The notes: generated from the sequence alone by a model not told the origin. Positions 1 to 10,437 are shown, counted from the stretch's first letter. The stretch is 64,000 bases of DNA from Oegoconia quadripuncta (GCA_949316235.1 OX438741.1:18787124-18851123); one strand, 5' to 3'. Program-made: numbers and translations.

Positions 1-580
1 CGTAATCCACTATTACTCAGCCTAACCTACCTACTTTATCCGTAACTAACACAACTATATGATTTTTAAATTCATCACATCGTATCAGCGCACCTGACGT
101 CTACTGCTATTCATAGGCAATAATGTAATTCTGTCAAAAATTGGCAGTAATCTTTACGATATAAATAAATATTGAAATTGGTTCACAAAAGTCGGATATA
201 TCATGGACAATACAAAAAAAAAACCAGACGGCCTCTTCCTTTTTGGAAGTCAATTAAAATATTTATGTTTTTATGTATAAAATATATTCACCGTATGTTA
301 AAATCCAACCAATTTAAATTCAACCGTATGGCAACCCTAACACACAGACACACACTCCTTTCGATAAACTGTATCGGTTTCGCCGGCCGCCGTTTAGTTT
401 AATTGGTTGTCAATTGTTGATGATGCATGATTTGGTCCGTGTTTTTACATCTGTCCGTTGACATGCGATTAAAAAATCACGTGTTGCCATTTCTTAATCG
501 ATTTATGTGGGCACTCAGTATTTTATTTTATCGTCAATGTCAATTTATAAATTATAGTGTAAGCTTGGGTCGGGTGGCGA
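1..580. other. No recognisable feature
   Basis: AT-rich sequence. The ORFs at 172-402 and 427-675 have no protein features I recognise and look like chance. Confidence 0.5.
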
Positions 581-581
581 T

Positions 582-660
582 TCACACCACAAACGGTTCG
601 CACCGCGGTGCGAAACGACCCATTCAATTTTTGAAGAGCCCCTTTCGCACCGGTGGTGTG
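582..660. repeat. Nested inverted repeats around an 18-bp perfect palindrome
   Basis: TTCGCACCGCGGTGCGAA (597-614) is a perfect palindrome. It lies inside a second inverted pair, CACACCAC near 583 and GTGGTGTG at 653-660. No element boundary is visible. Confidence 0.5.
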
Positions 661-984
661 CTTCATCTCTATTGAGTGTGTTAACTGTTGGACTGCAGAT
701 ATAGGGTCGTGGGATCGATCTCAGGCCGTGATTGAGATAGATCAGGCTAGATTACACTCAGATTTATATTCCATAATAAGTAGATAACATTTATCATGAC
801 AAATATGTTAAACTCGAGAATTAGTGTGATGCTCAATATCAACAGTCTACAGAAGTTCGCAGTCATGGAAATTTTTCAGGGATCTGTGTCAAAACCCGTG
901 TGGTGTCGCGTCAGTGTTTGTCTATCCATCTGTGTGCCATACCTGTTTATCTCAGGAGCGGAGTGTTATATTCGATTGCTTTGG

Positions 985-1320
985 TTTTTTTTTTTTTTTT
1001 ATTAAATACTGGTTTCGCGTTTGACTACAATCTCACCTGATGGAAAGCGACGATGAAGCCGAAGATGTATCACGCGCACCCAGTAAATGCCTATTCACTC
1101 TAGACTTGAAGATCCCAAGGTTGTAAGTGTCGGGAAAAACCGACGCGGGCAGTGAGTTCCATACCTTAGCAGTCCGCATTATAAATGATGAAGCAAAGCG
1201 CTTAGTACGGATGTTCGGTATGTTGACAACATATTGGTTTTTGGCATCTCTTCGAATTTTGCCATAAGCTATCGAAGAGTAGCAAGAATATGAATCAGAA
1301 ACCATTTGAAATGATGACGA
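985..1320 (-). mobile_element. CR1/Jockey-like LINE 3' end, C-terminal RT-ORF fragment
   Basis: Read on the minus strand it encodes AYGKIRRDAKNQYVVN, IPNIRTKRFASSF, then VWNSLPASVFPDTYNLGIFK and SRVNRHLLGARD, and ends in poly(A) (poly-T at 985-1000). The W-N-S-L-P ... F-K-S-R-V-x-x-x-L-L motif is the usual C-terminus of CR1/Jockey-group polyproteins. It is heavily 5' truncated. A near-identical copy lies at 56796-57160. Confidence 0.75.
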
Positions 1321-1364
1321 AAAAATACAAATGGAAAGGAAGAGAGGGAAGAACAACAGCAGCA

Positions 1365-1470
1365 CGATGTGCCAGGAAAATAATCCAATTCCTCAAAGAG
1401 GCAAACTTGAGCAATAAACTGTAGGTTAGTGGCGATCACAATAGATCTACAACGGTCGCAGTGATACAGG
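1365..1470 (+). mobile_element. R1/I-like LINE C-terminal tail fragment
   Basis: The + strand reads GKIIQFLKEANLSNKL followed by a stop. The same segment occurs inverted at 17546-17620. The motif resembles the end of R1/I-type ORF2 (APGKxxxFxKEAxL), so this is a short 3' fragment. Confidence 0.5.
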
Positions 1471-1529
1471 TCTTCGACGACAGCCACATATACCTATACC
1501 AAATCCTCTTCTTGAGGGTGTCGTTAAAA

Positions 1530-1825
1530 GCCGCCTCCGTAGCTCAATGTAAACAACATTGGGCTGACGATTCGGAGGTCGCGGGTTCGATCCCCAGCGG
1601 AGTACATGTTTAAGTACTCGGTTTGGTTGGCGGTAGAGCATTTTAAATGTCCGCCTGGCTAGCTACCACCATCTTATCTAAATCTGCCGCCAAGGAGCAA
1701 TGTTAATAGCATTGTTGTGTTCCGGTTGTCAGAGATAAGACAGCCAGTCCTCCAAACGTGTTGGGGTTTCCGAGTCAGTACGCTTCTTAATCAGGTGTGA
1801 TTGAGGTCAAGTACCAAACCGTTGT
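1530..1825 (+). mobile_element. SINE-A, tRNA-derived, near full length
   Basis: Box A-like TAGCTCAATGTA and perfect box B GGTTCGATCCC head a ~300-bp unit. The unit contains GCCTGGCTAGCTACCACCAT and TGTGTTCCGGTTGTCAGAG, and ends GGTGTGATTGAGGTCAAGTA. It is the most abundant family in the window, with 15 whole or partial copies. Confidence 0.85.
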
Positions 1826-1929
1826 GGCCACTATGGAACGTGTGCATTTTTGTATATTCCGAAGAAGGTAATACCATCTTTTCATTCATCATTTTTAATG
1901 ATGAATTTTCATTTTTAATGTTTTTTAAT

Positions 1930-2000
1930 GTTTGGAACACCCAAACGCTTATGTTTGGAATTACTATGACCACCCCAATTGGGATAAAAGTCGTAAAATT
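1930..2000 (+). repeat. R-Z dispersed repeat, partial
   Basis: It contains GGAACACCCAAACGCTTATG, then TTTGGAATTACTATGACCAC and CCCAATTGGGATAAAAGTCG. The same words recur at 4149-4230, 17836-17895, 22685-22940, 38935-39520 and 39947-40150. The class is unknown to me. Confidence 0.55.
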
Positions 2001-2293
2001 ATGTATAATGTTAAGTATTTTCAAACTAAAAAGTAAATATCAAGCCTCAACTTCTAAAAAACATACCAGGGGTGCATAGCAGCTGGCGGGTTGGTATTTG
2101 ACAATTGAAACGTGATCGTTCAAACAATTTTTTTGTTTTGTTTCTAGACAAAAATGTTGCATGTCTAAAATAATAATTTCATCATTATCATTTGCTTATA
2201 AAAAGACGCAAACGCTTTCTCCGAAAAGGTCACTCGCAAAACAGGATTATGTTGATATTTGTAAGCAAATAAAGCTGTATACGTACTTTGTTA

Positions 2294-2424
2294 TGCGGCC
2301 GTTTGGTGTAGTGGTTAGAAACCCTGATAGCTATACTAAAAGATCGCAGGTTCGAATCCCGCTAGGGGTAAATATTTGTATAATGAATACGGCCACGTAT
2401 ACTTATGTATATTTTCATTTATAA
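2294..2424 (+). mobile_element. SINE-B, tRNA-derived, truncated
   Basis: Box A-like TGGTGTAGTGGTTAG and perfect box B GGTTCGAATCC are followed by TTTGTATAATGAATAC. The 3' half is missing; compare 12141-12405. Confidence 0.8.
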
Positions 2425-2426
2425 TG

Positions 2427-2594
2427 TAACTAATATAAATGCGAAAGTTTGGATGTTTGTTTGTTGCTCAATACCGGCGAAACGAATAAACGAATTTAGA
2501 TGAAATTTGGTACAAAGGTAGATATATTCTTTATCCCTATAAAGTGTGTAGTTGACGCGGAATAAATATTAAGCCGCGGGCAGAAAGCTAGTAA
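2427..2594 (+). mobile_element. Helitron-like non-autonomous element
   Basis: It starts AATATAAATGCGAAAGTTTG and ends GCGGGCAGAAAGCTAGT. Family features are CGGCGAAACGNATNAACG, GATGAAATTTGGTA, and a CTAGT end preceded in better copies by a CGCGG...CCGCG hairpin, all compatible with a Helitron 3' end. No Rep/helicase coding is present. Confidence 0.6.
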
Positions 2595-2649
2595 TACCTA
2601 AATAGCTTTGACAAAGGTTATTTTATCCCGATAAGTTAGTGTCGCATAT

Positions 2650-2785
2650 TAAGTTATTCCACGTAGGCCAAGCCTTTAATCCAGGGTATGTTCTACCTAT
2701 ATACAAAATTTCATCCAAACCCGTTCATTCGTTTCGCTGTGATTGAGCCACAAACATCCATACATTTGCATTATTTGTCTGATTT
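2650..2785 (-). mobile_element. Helitron-like element, partial
   Basis: It contains TTATTCCACGTAGGC, AATCCAGGGTATGTTCTACC and CCGTTCATTCGTTTCGCTGT, the reverse complement of the family consensus. The middle part is deleted. Confidence 0.55.
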
Positions 2786-2927
2786 ATTATTTGTTATACC
2801 ATCTATAGGTACAATAATTTAATGAATGATAGGGAAATAATGCGGTTCATCTAAGTAATATTACATAGCATTCCGCCCGCGGCTTCGCCTGCTTGCTTGC
2901 TTCGACGTAGGATACTTCGATAAAAAG

Positions 2928-3630
2928 TCTGTGATTTACTGCTAATAGGCTTTTTCAGCTTTGCAAGCGCGGGAGTAAAGCGTCGGTCCTTCACGGCGAG
3001 TATTAAGTTAGTTATTTTTAGTTATTTTTACATCGTGATACGAGACATTTATGGCATACTAGCTTTCCGCCCGTGGCTTCGCCTGCGTGGAGTAAATTTA
3101 TCGCGGAACTTTTGTTTATCCCGTGTGAACTACTCGCTTTATCGGGATAAAAAATCCAAGTATCCTATGTCTTAATCCAGGGTATATTCTACCTATATGC
3201 CAAATGTCATCAAAATCCGTTCAGCCGTTTCGCCGTGTTTGAACAACAAACAAACAAACATCCAAACGTTCACATTTATAATATTAGTTAAATGCGAATG
3301 TTTGGATGTTTGTTTATTGCTCAATCACGGCGAAACGGATGAACGGATTTGGACGAAATTTGGTATATAGGTAGAATATACCCTGGATTAAGACATAGGA
3401 TACTTGGATTTTTCATCCCGATAAAGTGAGTAGTTCACACGGGATAAACAAAGTTCCGCGGTAAATTTACTCCACGCAGGCGAAGCCGCGGGCGGAAAGC
3501 TAGTATGCCATAAATGTCTCGTATCACGACGTAAAAATAAGTAAAAACAACTAACTTTGTACTCGCCGTCGAGGATCGACGCTTCACTCCCGCGCTTGCA
3601 AAACTGAAATAGGCTGCAGTAAATCAGAGA
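2928..3630. repeat. ~700-bp palindrome built on two inverted Helitron-like copies
   Basis: The left arm (about 2928-3277) and right arm (3290 to about 3630) are near-exact reverse complements around the 12-nt spacer 3278-3289. The inner ~220 bp of each arm is a Helitron-like copy (CTAGC at 3059 on the left, CTAGT near 3505 on the right). The outer ~120 bp (GCGCGGGAGT, GGCATACTAG and so on) is inverted too, so flanking DNA was duplicated as well. Confidence 0.8.
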
Positions 3631-3701
3631 AAGACAAAAGAAAAATTGTATTCTGTAAAATTTATTCTTTGTTGCACAAGATTTCCACTAACATAACTGT
3701 A

Positions 3702-4101
3702 GGTGTCACTAATTAATGTTTGATATAATAACAAAAAATATAATTTCATTATACATAACACTCACTTGATATAATTTTCAAAACGCATAAAGTTGTTTAA
3801 TATAATTTCATTTAGTAAAATGTTTACGAAATATAACAATCGTTTGCTATAACAACACTTGGCATAATAATTATTAAATATAATTATCATTTGTTATAAC
3901 TTTCATTTCATATAATTAAGTTAGTTATTGTTTTTTATGACTACACAGACCTATTGTTCATAATATCAAATAAAATTATATCAAATGAACATACAAGTAA
4001 ATATTATGTTCAACGAGTTTTATATCAAGTGAAATTATATCAAATGAAATTAGACAATCTGATAATTAGACTTTTTGTTATTATATCAAACATTACACAC
4101 C
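3702..4101. mobile_element. AT-rich MITE with 24-bp terminal inverted repeats
   Basis: TAATGTTTGATATAATAACA plus four A (3714-3737) is the exact reverse complement of 4072-4095. The match extends outward through GGTGT/ACACC with a small indel. The left half carries repeated ATATAATTTCA-type motifs and the right half the same motif inverted (TGAAATTATAT). There is no coding sequence. Confidence 0.65.
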
Positions 4102-4148
4102 CATGAAAAACAACCAACAACGAAAGATGAACCGTGGATATTGCTTCA

Positions 4149-4230
4149 ATTGGAACACCCAAACGCTAATGTTTGGAATATCTCTGAACACCCCATTTGG
4201 GATAGAGATCATGATGTTATGTATGTAGTT
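4149..4230 (+). repeat. R-Z dispersed repeat, partial
   Basis: GGAACACCCAAACGCTAATG and ATCTCTGAACACCCCATTTG match the family, followed by GATCATGATGTTATGTATG. Confidence 0.6.
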
Positions 4231-4477
4231 ATGTGTGCGCAAAATAATTGAATACTTTAAATAAGCTAAACAGTTTTGGAAACCGTGAATGTACTAAAAT
4301 ATGCATAACATTTCAAACCTTAATTGATTAAATTATTAGCACACTAATCAAATTAAATAATTTATTTGTGATGCACAGGTAAAATACTATATAGTGATGT
4401 TACATAAAGAAGTGACAGAGCTCTGTGATCTGCACATTGACATGCAAAACAATTCTTATCTACATAGGTATTGGAAG

Positions 4478-4575
4478 CTTTTGAGATGTGGTGCTGGAGG
4501 AGAATGGAACGTATCAGCTGGACAGAGCAGAAAACGAACGAAGAGGTTTTAAATATAGTAAAGGGAAAAAGGTAA
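4478..4575 (+). mobile_element. RTE LINE fragment
   Basis: It encodes LEAFEMWCWRRMERISWTEQ and KTNEEVLNIVKGK, near-identical at DNA level to 16829-16925. It is cut at both ends. Confidence 0.75.
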
Positions 4576-4687
4576 TTATGTTATCATGTTATATTATAAT
4601 TAGGTAGGTAAGTATATAGCAACAAAAATAAAATATATATATAGCAACAATAAATAAATTTGAAATTAAATTTAATTATCTATCATC

Positions 4688-4975
4688 TCATCATCTCAGC
4701 CCGTGAACATCCCACTGAAGGGTTATAGGCCTTCCCTCGTACAATGAGGGGAATAGGGCCATAGTCCACCACGCTGGCCCAATGCGGGGGGAGGACTTCA
4801 GACGCCTTACAATTTTATTGCATGAAGATGCAGGTTTCCTCATGATGTTTTCCTTCGCCGTTTAAGAACAGTCGGATAAATGCACTTTAAGTAATTAAAT
4901 TTAAAGACATGGCTTGCCTGGGAATAAACCCGGACCTCCCAAATTGGGAGACCGTGTCTCAACCGCTGGGCCACC
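4688..4975 (-). mobile_element. SINE-C, tRNA-derived, with RTE-like tail
   Basis: On the minus strand the head has CGGTGGCCCAGCGGTTGAGA and GGGTTTATTCCC, a degenerate box B. The body has GGAAAACATCATGAGGAAAC and GGACTATGGCCCTATTCCCC, and the unit ends in a GATGAGATGATGAG-type tail. That tail matches RTE elements. Confidence 0.75.
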
Positions 4976-5110
4976 GTATGTATGTTTAAGCAATTTAAGC
5001 AGTTTTGGGAACTGTGAATGTACTAAACTATGCATTACATTTCAAACCTTAATTGATTAAATTAGGATGTGTTATGCACTTAAATGCAGACTTAATTACC
5101 CACATTATGT

Positions 5111-5180
5111 GATTCAAACCCGCAACCGTTGGTTTCGCTGACAGGGTCACTATTTGCTACACCAATGGGTCACCGGTATA
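5111..5180 (-). mobile_element. SINE-B head fragment
   Basis: ATTCAAACCCGCAACCGTTG and TTTCGCTGACAGGGTCAC are the inverted tRNA-like head of the B2 subtype. The body is absent. Confidence 0.6.
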
Positions 5181-5295
5181 CATAAACTATAAAAGTATAA
5201 AATCCATTTGTAGACAATAAGCTAAGAAACCAATTCTAGACAATTCCTCAAACGTCAAAGTTTGAACGTGGTTAATACTTTTGTATGGAAACAGA

Positions 5296-5611
5296 CTTTT
5301 CTTATACACAACGGCTTGATATTTGACCTCAATCACACCTGATGTTCAGTGAAGATGAGGTCGAAGGTGGAAGAATACTGACCCGGAAACCCCAACACAT
5401 TTGGAGGGCTGGCTATCTTATCTCTGACAACGGAACACAACAATGCTAGCAATGCTATTAACATTGCTGCTTGGCGGCAGATTTAGATAAGTTGGTGGTA
5501 GCTAGCCAGGCGGACATTTAAAATGCCCTACCACCAACCAAACCCCGTTGGGGATTGAACCCGCGACCTCTGAATCGCAAACCCAATGTTGTTTACATTG
5601 AGCCACTACAC
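5296..5611 (-). mobile_element. SINE-A, near full length
   Basis: It runs from ACACAACGGCTTGATATTTG to CATTGAGCCACTACAC. Box B is altered (GGATTGAACCC for GGATCGAACCC on this strand) and a short duplication of AGCAATGCTA is present, so the copy is old. Confidence 0.8.
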
Positions 5612-6017
5612 ACTACACACACATATTATATGTTCGGTCTGTTAATAGCTATATCTATGGGTAAAACCTACCAAGACATAAAACTTACATATTATTGTCT
5701 TGTCGGAACAACATAAACGTTGCAAAATCGCCAAAACACCCACAGGTTATGTAGCACAGCGCCAAAACAAAATTATGAACAAATTAAACTTTAACTTAAA
5801 ATAGCTTCAAACGAGTTTATAACGACATGACAGACACTGAGTTGACACAAACCGTTAGTTTCATCGGTTTAATAAACCATGTTTGAACACACGTCAGGTT
5901 TGCGACGGAAAAGAAACCACACTGGTGCCGTGTCGAGGAAGTTGTCTGTTGGCCATTCGGCCGATCATAGTGCGAGAAATTGGTTGCGGTTTTAAATTAC
6001 ACGCGGTTGAGACCATT

Positions 6018-6140
6018 GAGAAAAAAAAATAAAAATATTTCCGACACTTACACCAATCATCTAGTCCCAAACTAAGCATAGCTTGTACAATGGAAACTAG
6101 ATAACGGATAAATATACATAAATAGTTAAATAAACGACCT
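6018..6140 (-). mobile_element. SINE-B2, 5'-deleted
   Basis: TTTCCGACACTTACACCAAT and CATCTAGTCCCAAACTAAGC mark the 3' half. The sequence jumps to AACGACC, so the tRNA-like region is lost. Confidence 0.65.
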
Positions 6141-6286
6141 GGGGTTCTATTACACAAATTCATCGTTATCGTCATCGGTTACGATCTGAGAGATGATTGG
6201 TTGGCTCATTGTTCGCTCGGCAATTTAACAGTTTCTCATTGGTCAACGTAATCGATGACGATACCGATGAAGTTATATAATCTATA

Positions 6287-6542
6287 GCCTGTATGGTCTA
6301 GTGGTTAGAAATTCTGACTGCTATACCGAAAGGTTGCGGGTACGAATCCCGCCAGGGGTAGATGTTTGTATGATGAATACAGACATATGTGTTCCCGAGT
6401 TATGGATGTTTTTCATTCATGTATATATTTATTTACAAAAAAAATGTATTTGTGTAGTTTATCAATCATCTGATATCCATAATACAATAGTGTGGAACTA
6501 GATGGCGCTGTGTGAATGTGCAAAGATATTTATTTATTTATA
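6287..6542 (+). mobile_element. SINE-B, near full length
   Basis: It carries TGGTCTAGTGGTTAGAAATT, box B GGTACGAATCC (one mismatch) and GATGGCGCTGTGTGAATGTG. It ends in ATTTATTTATTTATAA. Confidence 0.8.
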
Positions 6543-6596
6543 AACATCAATGACTCGGGAATAAATGTTCGTATTTAGCACACAAATATTAGGTAT

Positions 6597-6965
6597 TTAC
6601 TTATCAAATTGGAGTTTTTTTTCAAAGCTATATCCAAATTTGTTTTTTATTTGGAAAATGGAATATTATTTCAAGGTTTCACATGAAATATTTTTTAATT
6701 TCTGGGCTAAATCACATAATAACAAAAATTTAAACAGAGCTCTTTTCATGTGCTTCTCATAATCATTTCTTAGATTCGCTGAAACTTTTATAAATCGATT
6801 ACTTTTAAAAATTAACGCTGCCTATACTTAACTTAATGTTATCGGATAACACACACAAAGTTTAGCTAAACTTGGATTTGCCGTTCCCAAAAAAAAATCA
6901 AAAATGTTTGTATGGAGCAAATAGTCTTAATGAAATTCTTCCTACAAAACGCCAATTTCATAGGT
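6597..6965 (-). repeat. Repeat X, uninserted copy (empty site near 6762)
   Basis: It is the reverse complement of 18310-18528 joined to 19406-19560. At the point where the other copy holds the 872-bp foldback, this one reads straight through (rc: GAAATGATTATGAGAAGCAC). The class of repeat X is unknown. Confidence 0.8.
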
Positions 6966-6971
6966 AAGGAC

Positions 6972-7036
6972 CTAATATTTACCCCTCGCGGGATTCGAAC
7001 CCTCAATCGTTGGTTTCGCTGACAGTGTCACTATCT
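6972..7036 (-). mobile_element. SINE-B head fragment
   Basis: TTTACCCCTCGCGGGATTCG, then AACCCTCAATCGTTGG and TTTCGCTGACAGTGTCAC: the inverted tRNA-like region only. Confidence 0.6.
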
Positions 7037-7499
7037 AAAAGAATATATCACCTAAAAAATGGATCCCTAATAAGTATTTTCTCTAACCAAGTGAGAGGGG
7101 AAAAAACTTACGGTAAATAAACTTGCGCACGCTTTTAGCGTGTGTCAAATACCGTCATAATGCCAAGTAATTCCCACGCGTTACCACTGCAGGTAATTTG
7201 CAGCCTATCCACACACATGGACCGTTCCGTTCTCTTGTCCATATGTACAGTCGACGACACGGTAAGCGTGACGGTCTGACCTTCGAACTGGCCGCACGTT
7301 GTATACACAGCCATAGTAAACTGAGCTCTACTTACGCTAGTTTTATCACGCTAGATGCGCTATCAAGTGCATCCAACCGCTATCTTAACTATGCGTTCTG
7401 TAGCTAAGCTGTTCTAGCGAGCAAGAGGTGACATCTTATATATCTTGTATCCTATATATCTTATATTTTTTTTCGTCTTGCTGTAGGGAAATGCCGCGG

Positions 7500-8105
7500 T
7501 TATAAATACAATCTTTGTTTTACAAAAACGAGCCGTTCGCGTAATTTATCAATTGAGACCTGCAGTGTCACTTAGAGATAGGTATAAAATGTATAACATT
7601 CTAACCGTTTCGTCACAGTACATTTTTGAAAACCTAATGTATGTCAAAAAAATCATCATTTAGCAAAAAAAGTGAATAAACATGATGTCAATACAAGAAA
7701 TAAAGATAAACTTGCAGGTCACATAAGTCGCCTCCGCAAAGTCAGTAATTCATTCAAAGGGTTATGTAAACGCTTTTTCAATAAGGTTCCACTTGATATA
7801 CAAAATCTTCCTCTCAATAAATTTAAAGATACTATAAAACTTATTAATAAATCATATTATAAAATATCAGACTATTTAGATGATAATCATCCCTGGACAT
7901 AATCAGATAGTTCGCATGCCGGGCTATTTCACAATTAATAATGATATACATATAAAAACCTTTTTGTAATATAAAAACCTTTATGTAAAATCAAAGCCTG
8001 AATTTAAAAGAGCAACCCTTCAAGTTTCTAGCTTGTTCTTATCAGGGGAGAATTGCATATTGAACAAGCAGTAGCTTAAAATAAAGCATTTTTGACTTTG
8101 ATATC
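7500..8105 (+). mobile_element. CR1-like LINE 3' end with ORF fragments and 3' UTR
   Basis: It encodes in broken frames IFVLQKRAVRVIYQLRP, LTVSSQYIFENLMYVKK, then NTRNKDKLAGHISRLRKVSN, FKGLCKRFFNKVPLDIQ and KISDYLDDNHPWT. The 3' UTR has TTCTAGCTTGTTCTTATCAG and an AATAAAGCA end. At least seven other copies of this 3' end occur in the window. It has several frameshifts and is dead. Confidence 0.75.
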
Positions 8106-8199
8106 CCACTAATATAATAAGCGCGAAAGTTTGGATGATTGCTGGATTACATGATTATTAGTACGAGTATATAAACCTAGGGTATTTTTTATTTAAGTT

Positions 8200-8790
8200 T
8201 TAGTCCGATAGCGCCCTCATTAGACAAATTGAGATTTCTTATTAAATACAGAATAATACAAAAAAATAGCTCTGACTTGCTCCCGAGAAACCTAAAAGCT
8301 AATTACAAATAAAACTTTAATACCTTTGAGAGGTGTTATTTATATTTGTCTATTGATCTATGTATGTATGTGTATGTACAAGTAAATATATGAAATTTAT
8401 TCACGTAGTTTGTATCTGCATCCCTATTTAATACCGCACAACCTACCTATTTCAAATGTACTGTCCTTACACCCAATGGTTGCCTGGAAAAGGTCGCCAA
8501 ATTGTACATTCTATTCTTACCTTACTTTTCTGAAACTGTATTTTCTTTTTTGTTGTGCAATAAAGTGTATTTGTATTGTTATTTTCCAGAATTCACAATT
8601 TTTCAATAAAAAGTGGTAGTTTTTATCGATAATTAAAATTATCGTATTTTCAAGCTATTTAAATGTTATTTATAATTAGCTTTAAGGCTTTTCGAGTGAA
8701 AATCACATCAATATTTTTGATTTATTCTGTGTTTAAAAAGAAATTTTATATATCCAATGAGGGCGCCACTCGACGGATTAAGCCCTATTA
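8200..8790. mobile_element. FB1 foldback element, interrupted
   Basis: The left end GCGCCCTCATTAGACAAATT and right end ATCCAATGAGGGCGCCACTC are inverted. Long subterminal arms contain AACCTAAAAGCTAATTA and its complement TAATTAGCTTTAAGGC. A LINE 3' end (8330-8578) sits inside, breaking the arm near ACTTTAATACC. Confidence 0.7.
8330..8580 (+). mobile_element. LINE 3' UTR inside FB1
   Basis: GGTTGCCTGGAAAAGGTCGC and TTGTGCAATAAAGTGTATTT are the usual 3' UTR words of the LINE at 42.0-42.9 kb. The left boundary is approximate. Confidence 0.5.
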
Positions 8791-8887
8791 AGTACCTATT
8801 TAAAAAAAATGTGTTTTACGGGCGCATTGTTGGATTTTTTTAACATCAAATGTATTCTCTAATGATCTTTATTATTTAGATTGATTA

Positions 8888-9126
8888 GACGACCGATTGG
8901 TGTAGTGGATAGTGACCCTATCAGCGAAACCAACGGTTGCGGCTTTGAATCCCGCGAGGGGTAAATGTTTGTGTGATGAATACGAACATTTATTCCCGAG
9001 TCTTGGATGTTTATATAAATATTTATGTATGTTTATCCGTTATCTAGTATCCAAAGCACAAGCTTTGGTTAGTTTGGGACTAGATGATTGGTGTAAGTGT
9101 CCGTAATATTTATTTATTTATTTATC
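8888..9126 (+). mobile_element. SINE-B2, full length
   Basis: GACGACCGATTGGTGTAGTG, GTGACCCTATCAGCGAAACC, a box B with two mismatches (GCTTTGAATCC), GGGACTAGATGATTGGTGTA and a TATTTATTTATTTAT tail. Confidence 0.85.
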
Positions 9127-9162
9127 TAGGGATCAAGACGATTTAAATGACAAATTGACAAT

Positions 9163-9350
9163 GTGGAACGACGTGCCAAAAGACTCATTGGTGACTATTC
9201 GATCACTGCTAAATTTCAGAGCCTCGATCACCGTCGCAAGGTCACCTGTCTCTCAGTCTTTTACAGGATGCACTTCGGTGAGTGTGCGTTGGAATTACAT
9301 AATCTTATTCTACCATCGCCACTTCATCTTCGGACTTTGTTCGCTTCGGA
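9163..9350 (+). mobile_element. CR1/Jockey-like ORF fragment
   Basis: It encodes MERRAKRLIGDYSITAKFQS, LDHRRKVTCLSVFYRMHFGE and CALELHNLILPSPLHLRTLF. In this family the segment precedes the WNSLP terminus (compare 57060-57160 read on the minus strand). The initial M is not a real start. Confidence 0.7.
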
Positions 9351-9356
9351 AATAAG

Positions 9357-9465
9357 GTGGAATATATCTACCTGGGTCCTGTCCTGTCCTGGGTGATATC
9401 ACCCAGGTGATCAAAGTTGACTAATAAATTCCACTTTGTTTACCTGGGTGAACATAGTGGAATAA
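9357..9465. repeat. Small module with 20-bp perfect palindrome
   Basis: CCTGGGTGATATCACCCAGG (9388-9407) is perfectly self-complementary. The words ACCTGGGT (twice more) and GTGGAAT (9357, 9459) repeat around it. Confidence 0.55.
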
Positions 9466-9539
9466 TCCATTCATACGCCATCGAACACGTTACGTCTTTT
9501 CGTCGTTGACTTACCTACCGATTTTAAGTACTCACTTAT

Positions 9540-10140
9540 TCCGAAACTAAAACTCAAGTGAATAAGCATGAGTCTACCTCCTCTAATGGGTCTCTTATCT
9601 ATTCACTAATCACCTAATTGGTTTTATTAACCAAATTTAATTTAAACTTTAGGTATGAAAGTACTGTAAGGTTCAAAAGTTCATATCCAGTCTCATCTTA
9701 AACGGTTACGATTTTTAAGAGTGCCTTTGAATTTCTAACGTGAATTATTTTAAAATTCTGAGCAGTCGTTTGACCTATATGTACAGAAGGGGCGGGACTG
9801 CTCAGGCCAGGGTCAAAACAGAACACGGATCACCACACCACTTTATTTATTGAGTGATACAGGTAGTACAGAGGACCGAAAGGGCCTTAAAACTAAAAAA
9901 TTAACTATTGAGATGTAAAAAAAAATATTAAAATAACGGTGCGACTGAGTTGAAATCTCAATTTATTAGAATGTATTAGAGGACAATATATAAGCTTATT
10001 TAGCTGTTCAAATAAATTATTGTAAACGGTTGAAATGATTTTCATAAAACATGTTTAGTCTTTAATATAAAAAATAAGGCGTTTATGAGATACATCCGTA
10101 CAAAGACTGGACACACATATATGTATACATACAACGACGT
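9540..10140. other. No recognisable feature
   Basis: AT-rich sequence with no repeat match within the window and no coding signature. Confidence 0.4.
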
Positions 10141-10149
10141 CACATATCC

Positions 10150-10437
10150 ATCGTTTTTTTCGGGGGTTAAAAATCTAAATCATTTGACCGGGGACTGAGT
10201 ATTATGAACCTGATTGTACTTAATTCAATTTGATTGCATTTGTTACCAGCCAAAAAAAATTAACCTTATCTTAATTTGGGTAACTACTTAACATTCATCA
10301 GAATTTTGGCATATGGTTTAAATATCTTAGGAAAAGAGAGGCTTATCTTTTATTGAAAAATGTTAAAAGGTTTTTCCCGTTTTTGGTTCTATGTATATGA
10401 ACAACTGTTCGCCCCCGACTTCGCGTGGAACTCAAAA
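10150..10437 (+). repeat. Repeat Y, uninserted copy (RTE empty site near 10408)
   Basis: It matches 16435-16663 joined to 17194-17215: GGTTAAAAATCTAAATCATT, TTACCAGCCAAAAA, TCTTAATTTGGGTAA, GTTTTTGGTTCTAT, then uninterrupted TATGAACAACTGTTCGCCC. Confidence 0.8.

Larger units (their letters stand above)
4269..5065 (+). repeat. ~68-bp direct repeats flanking RTE and SINE-C fragments
   Basis: 4269-4336 and 4999-5065 share CAGTTTTGG..AC.GTGAATG and CATTTCAAACCTTAATTGAT. They bracket the RTE fragment and SINE-C, which fits a local duplication or two copies of an unnamed repeat. Confidence 0.5.
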
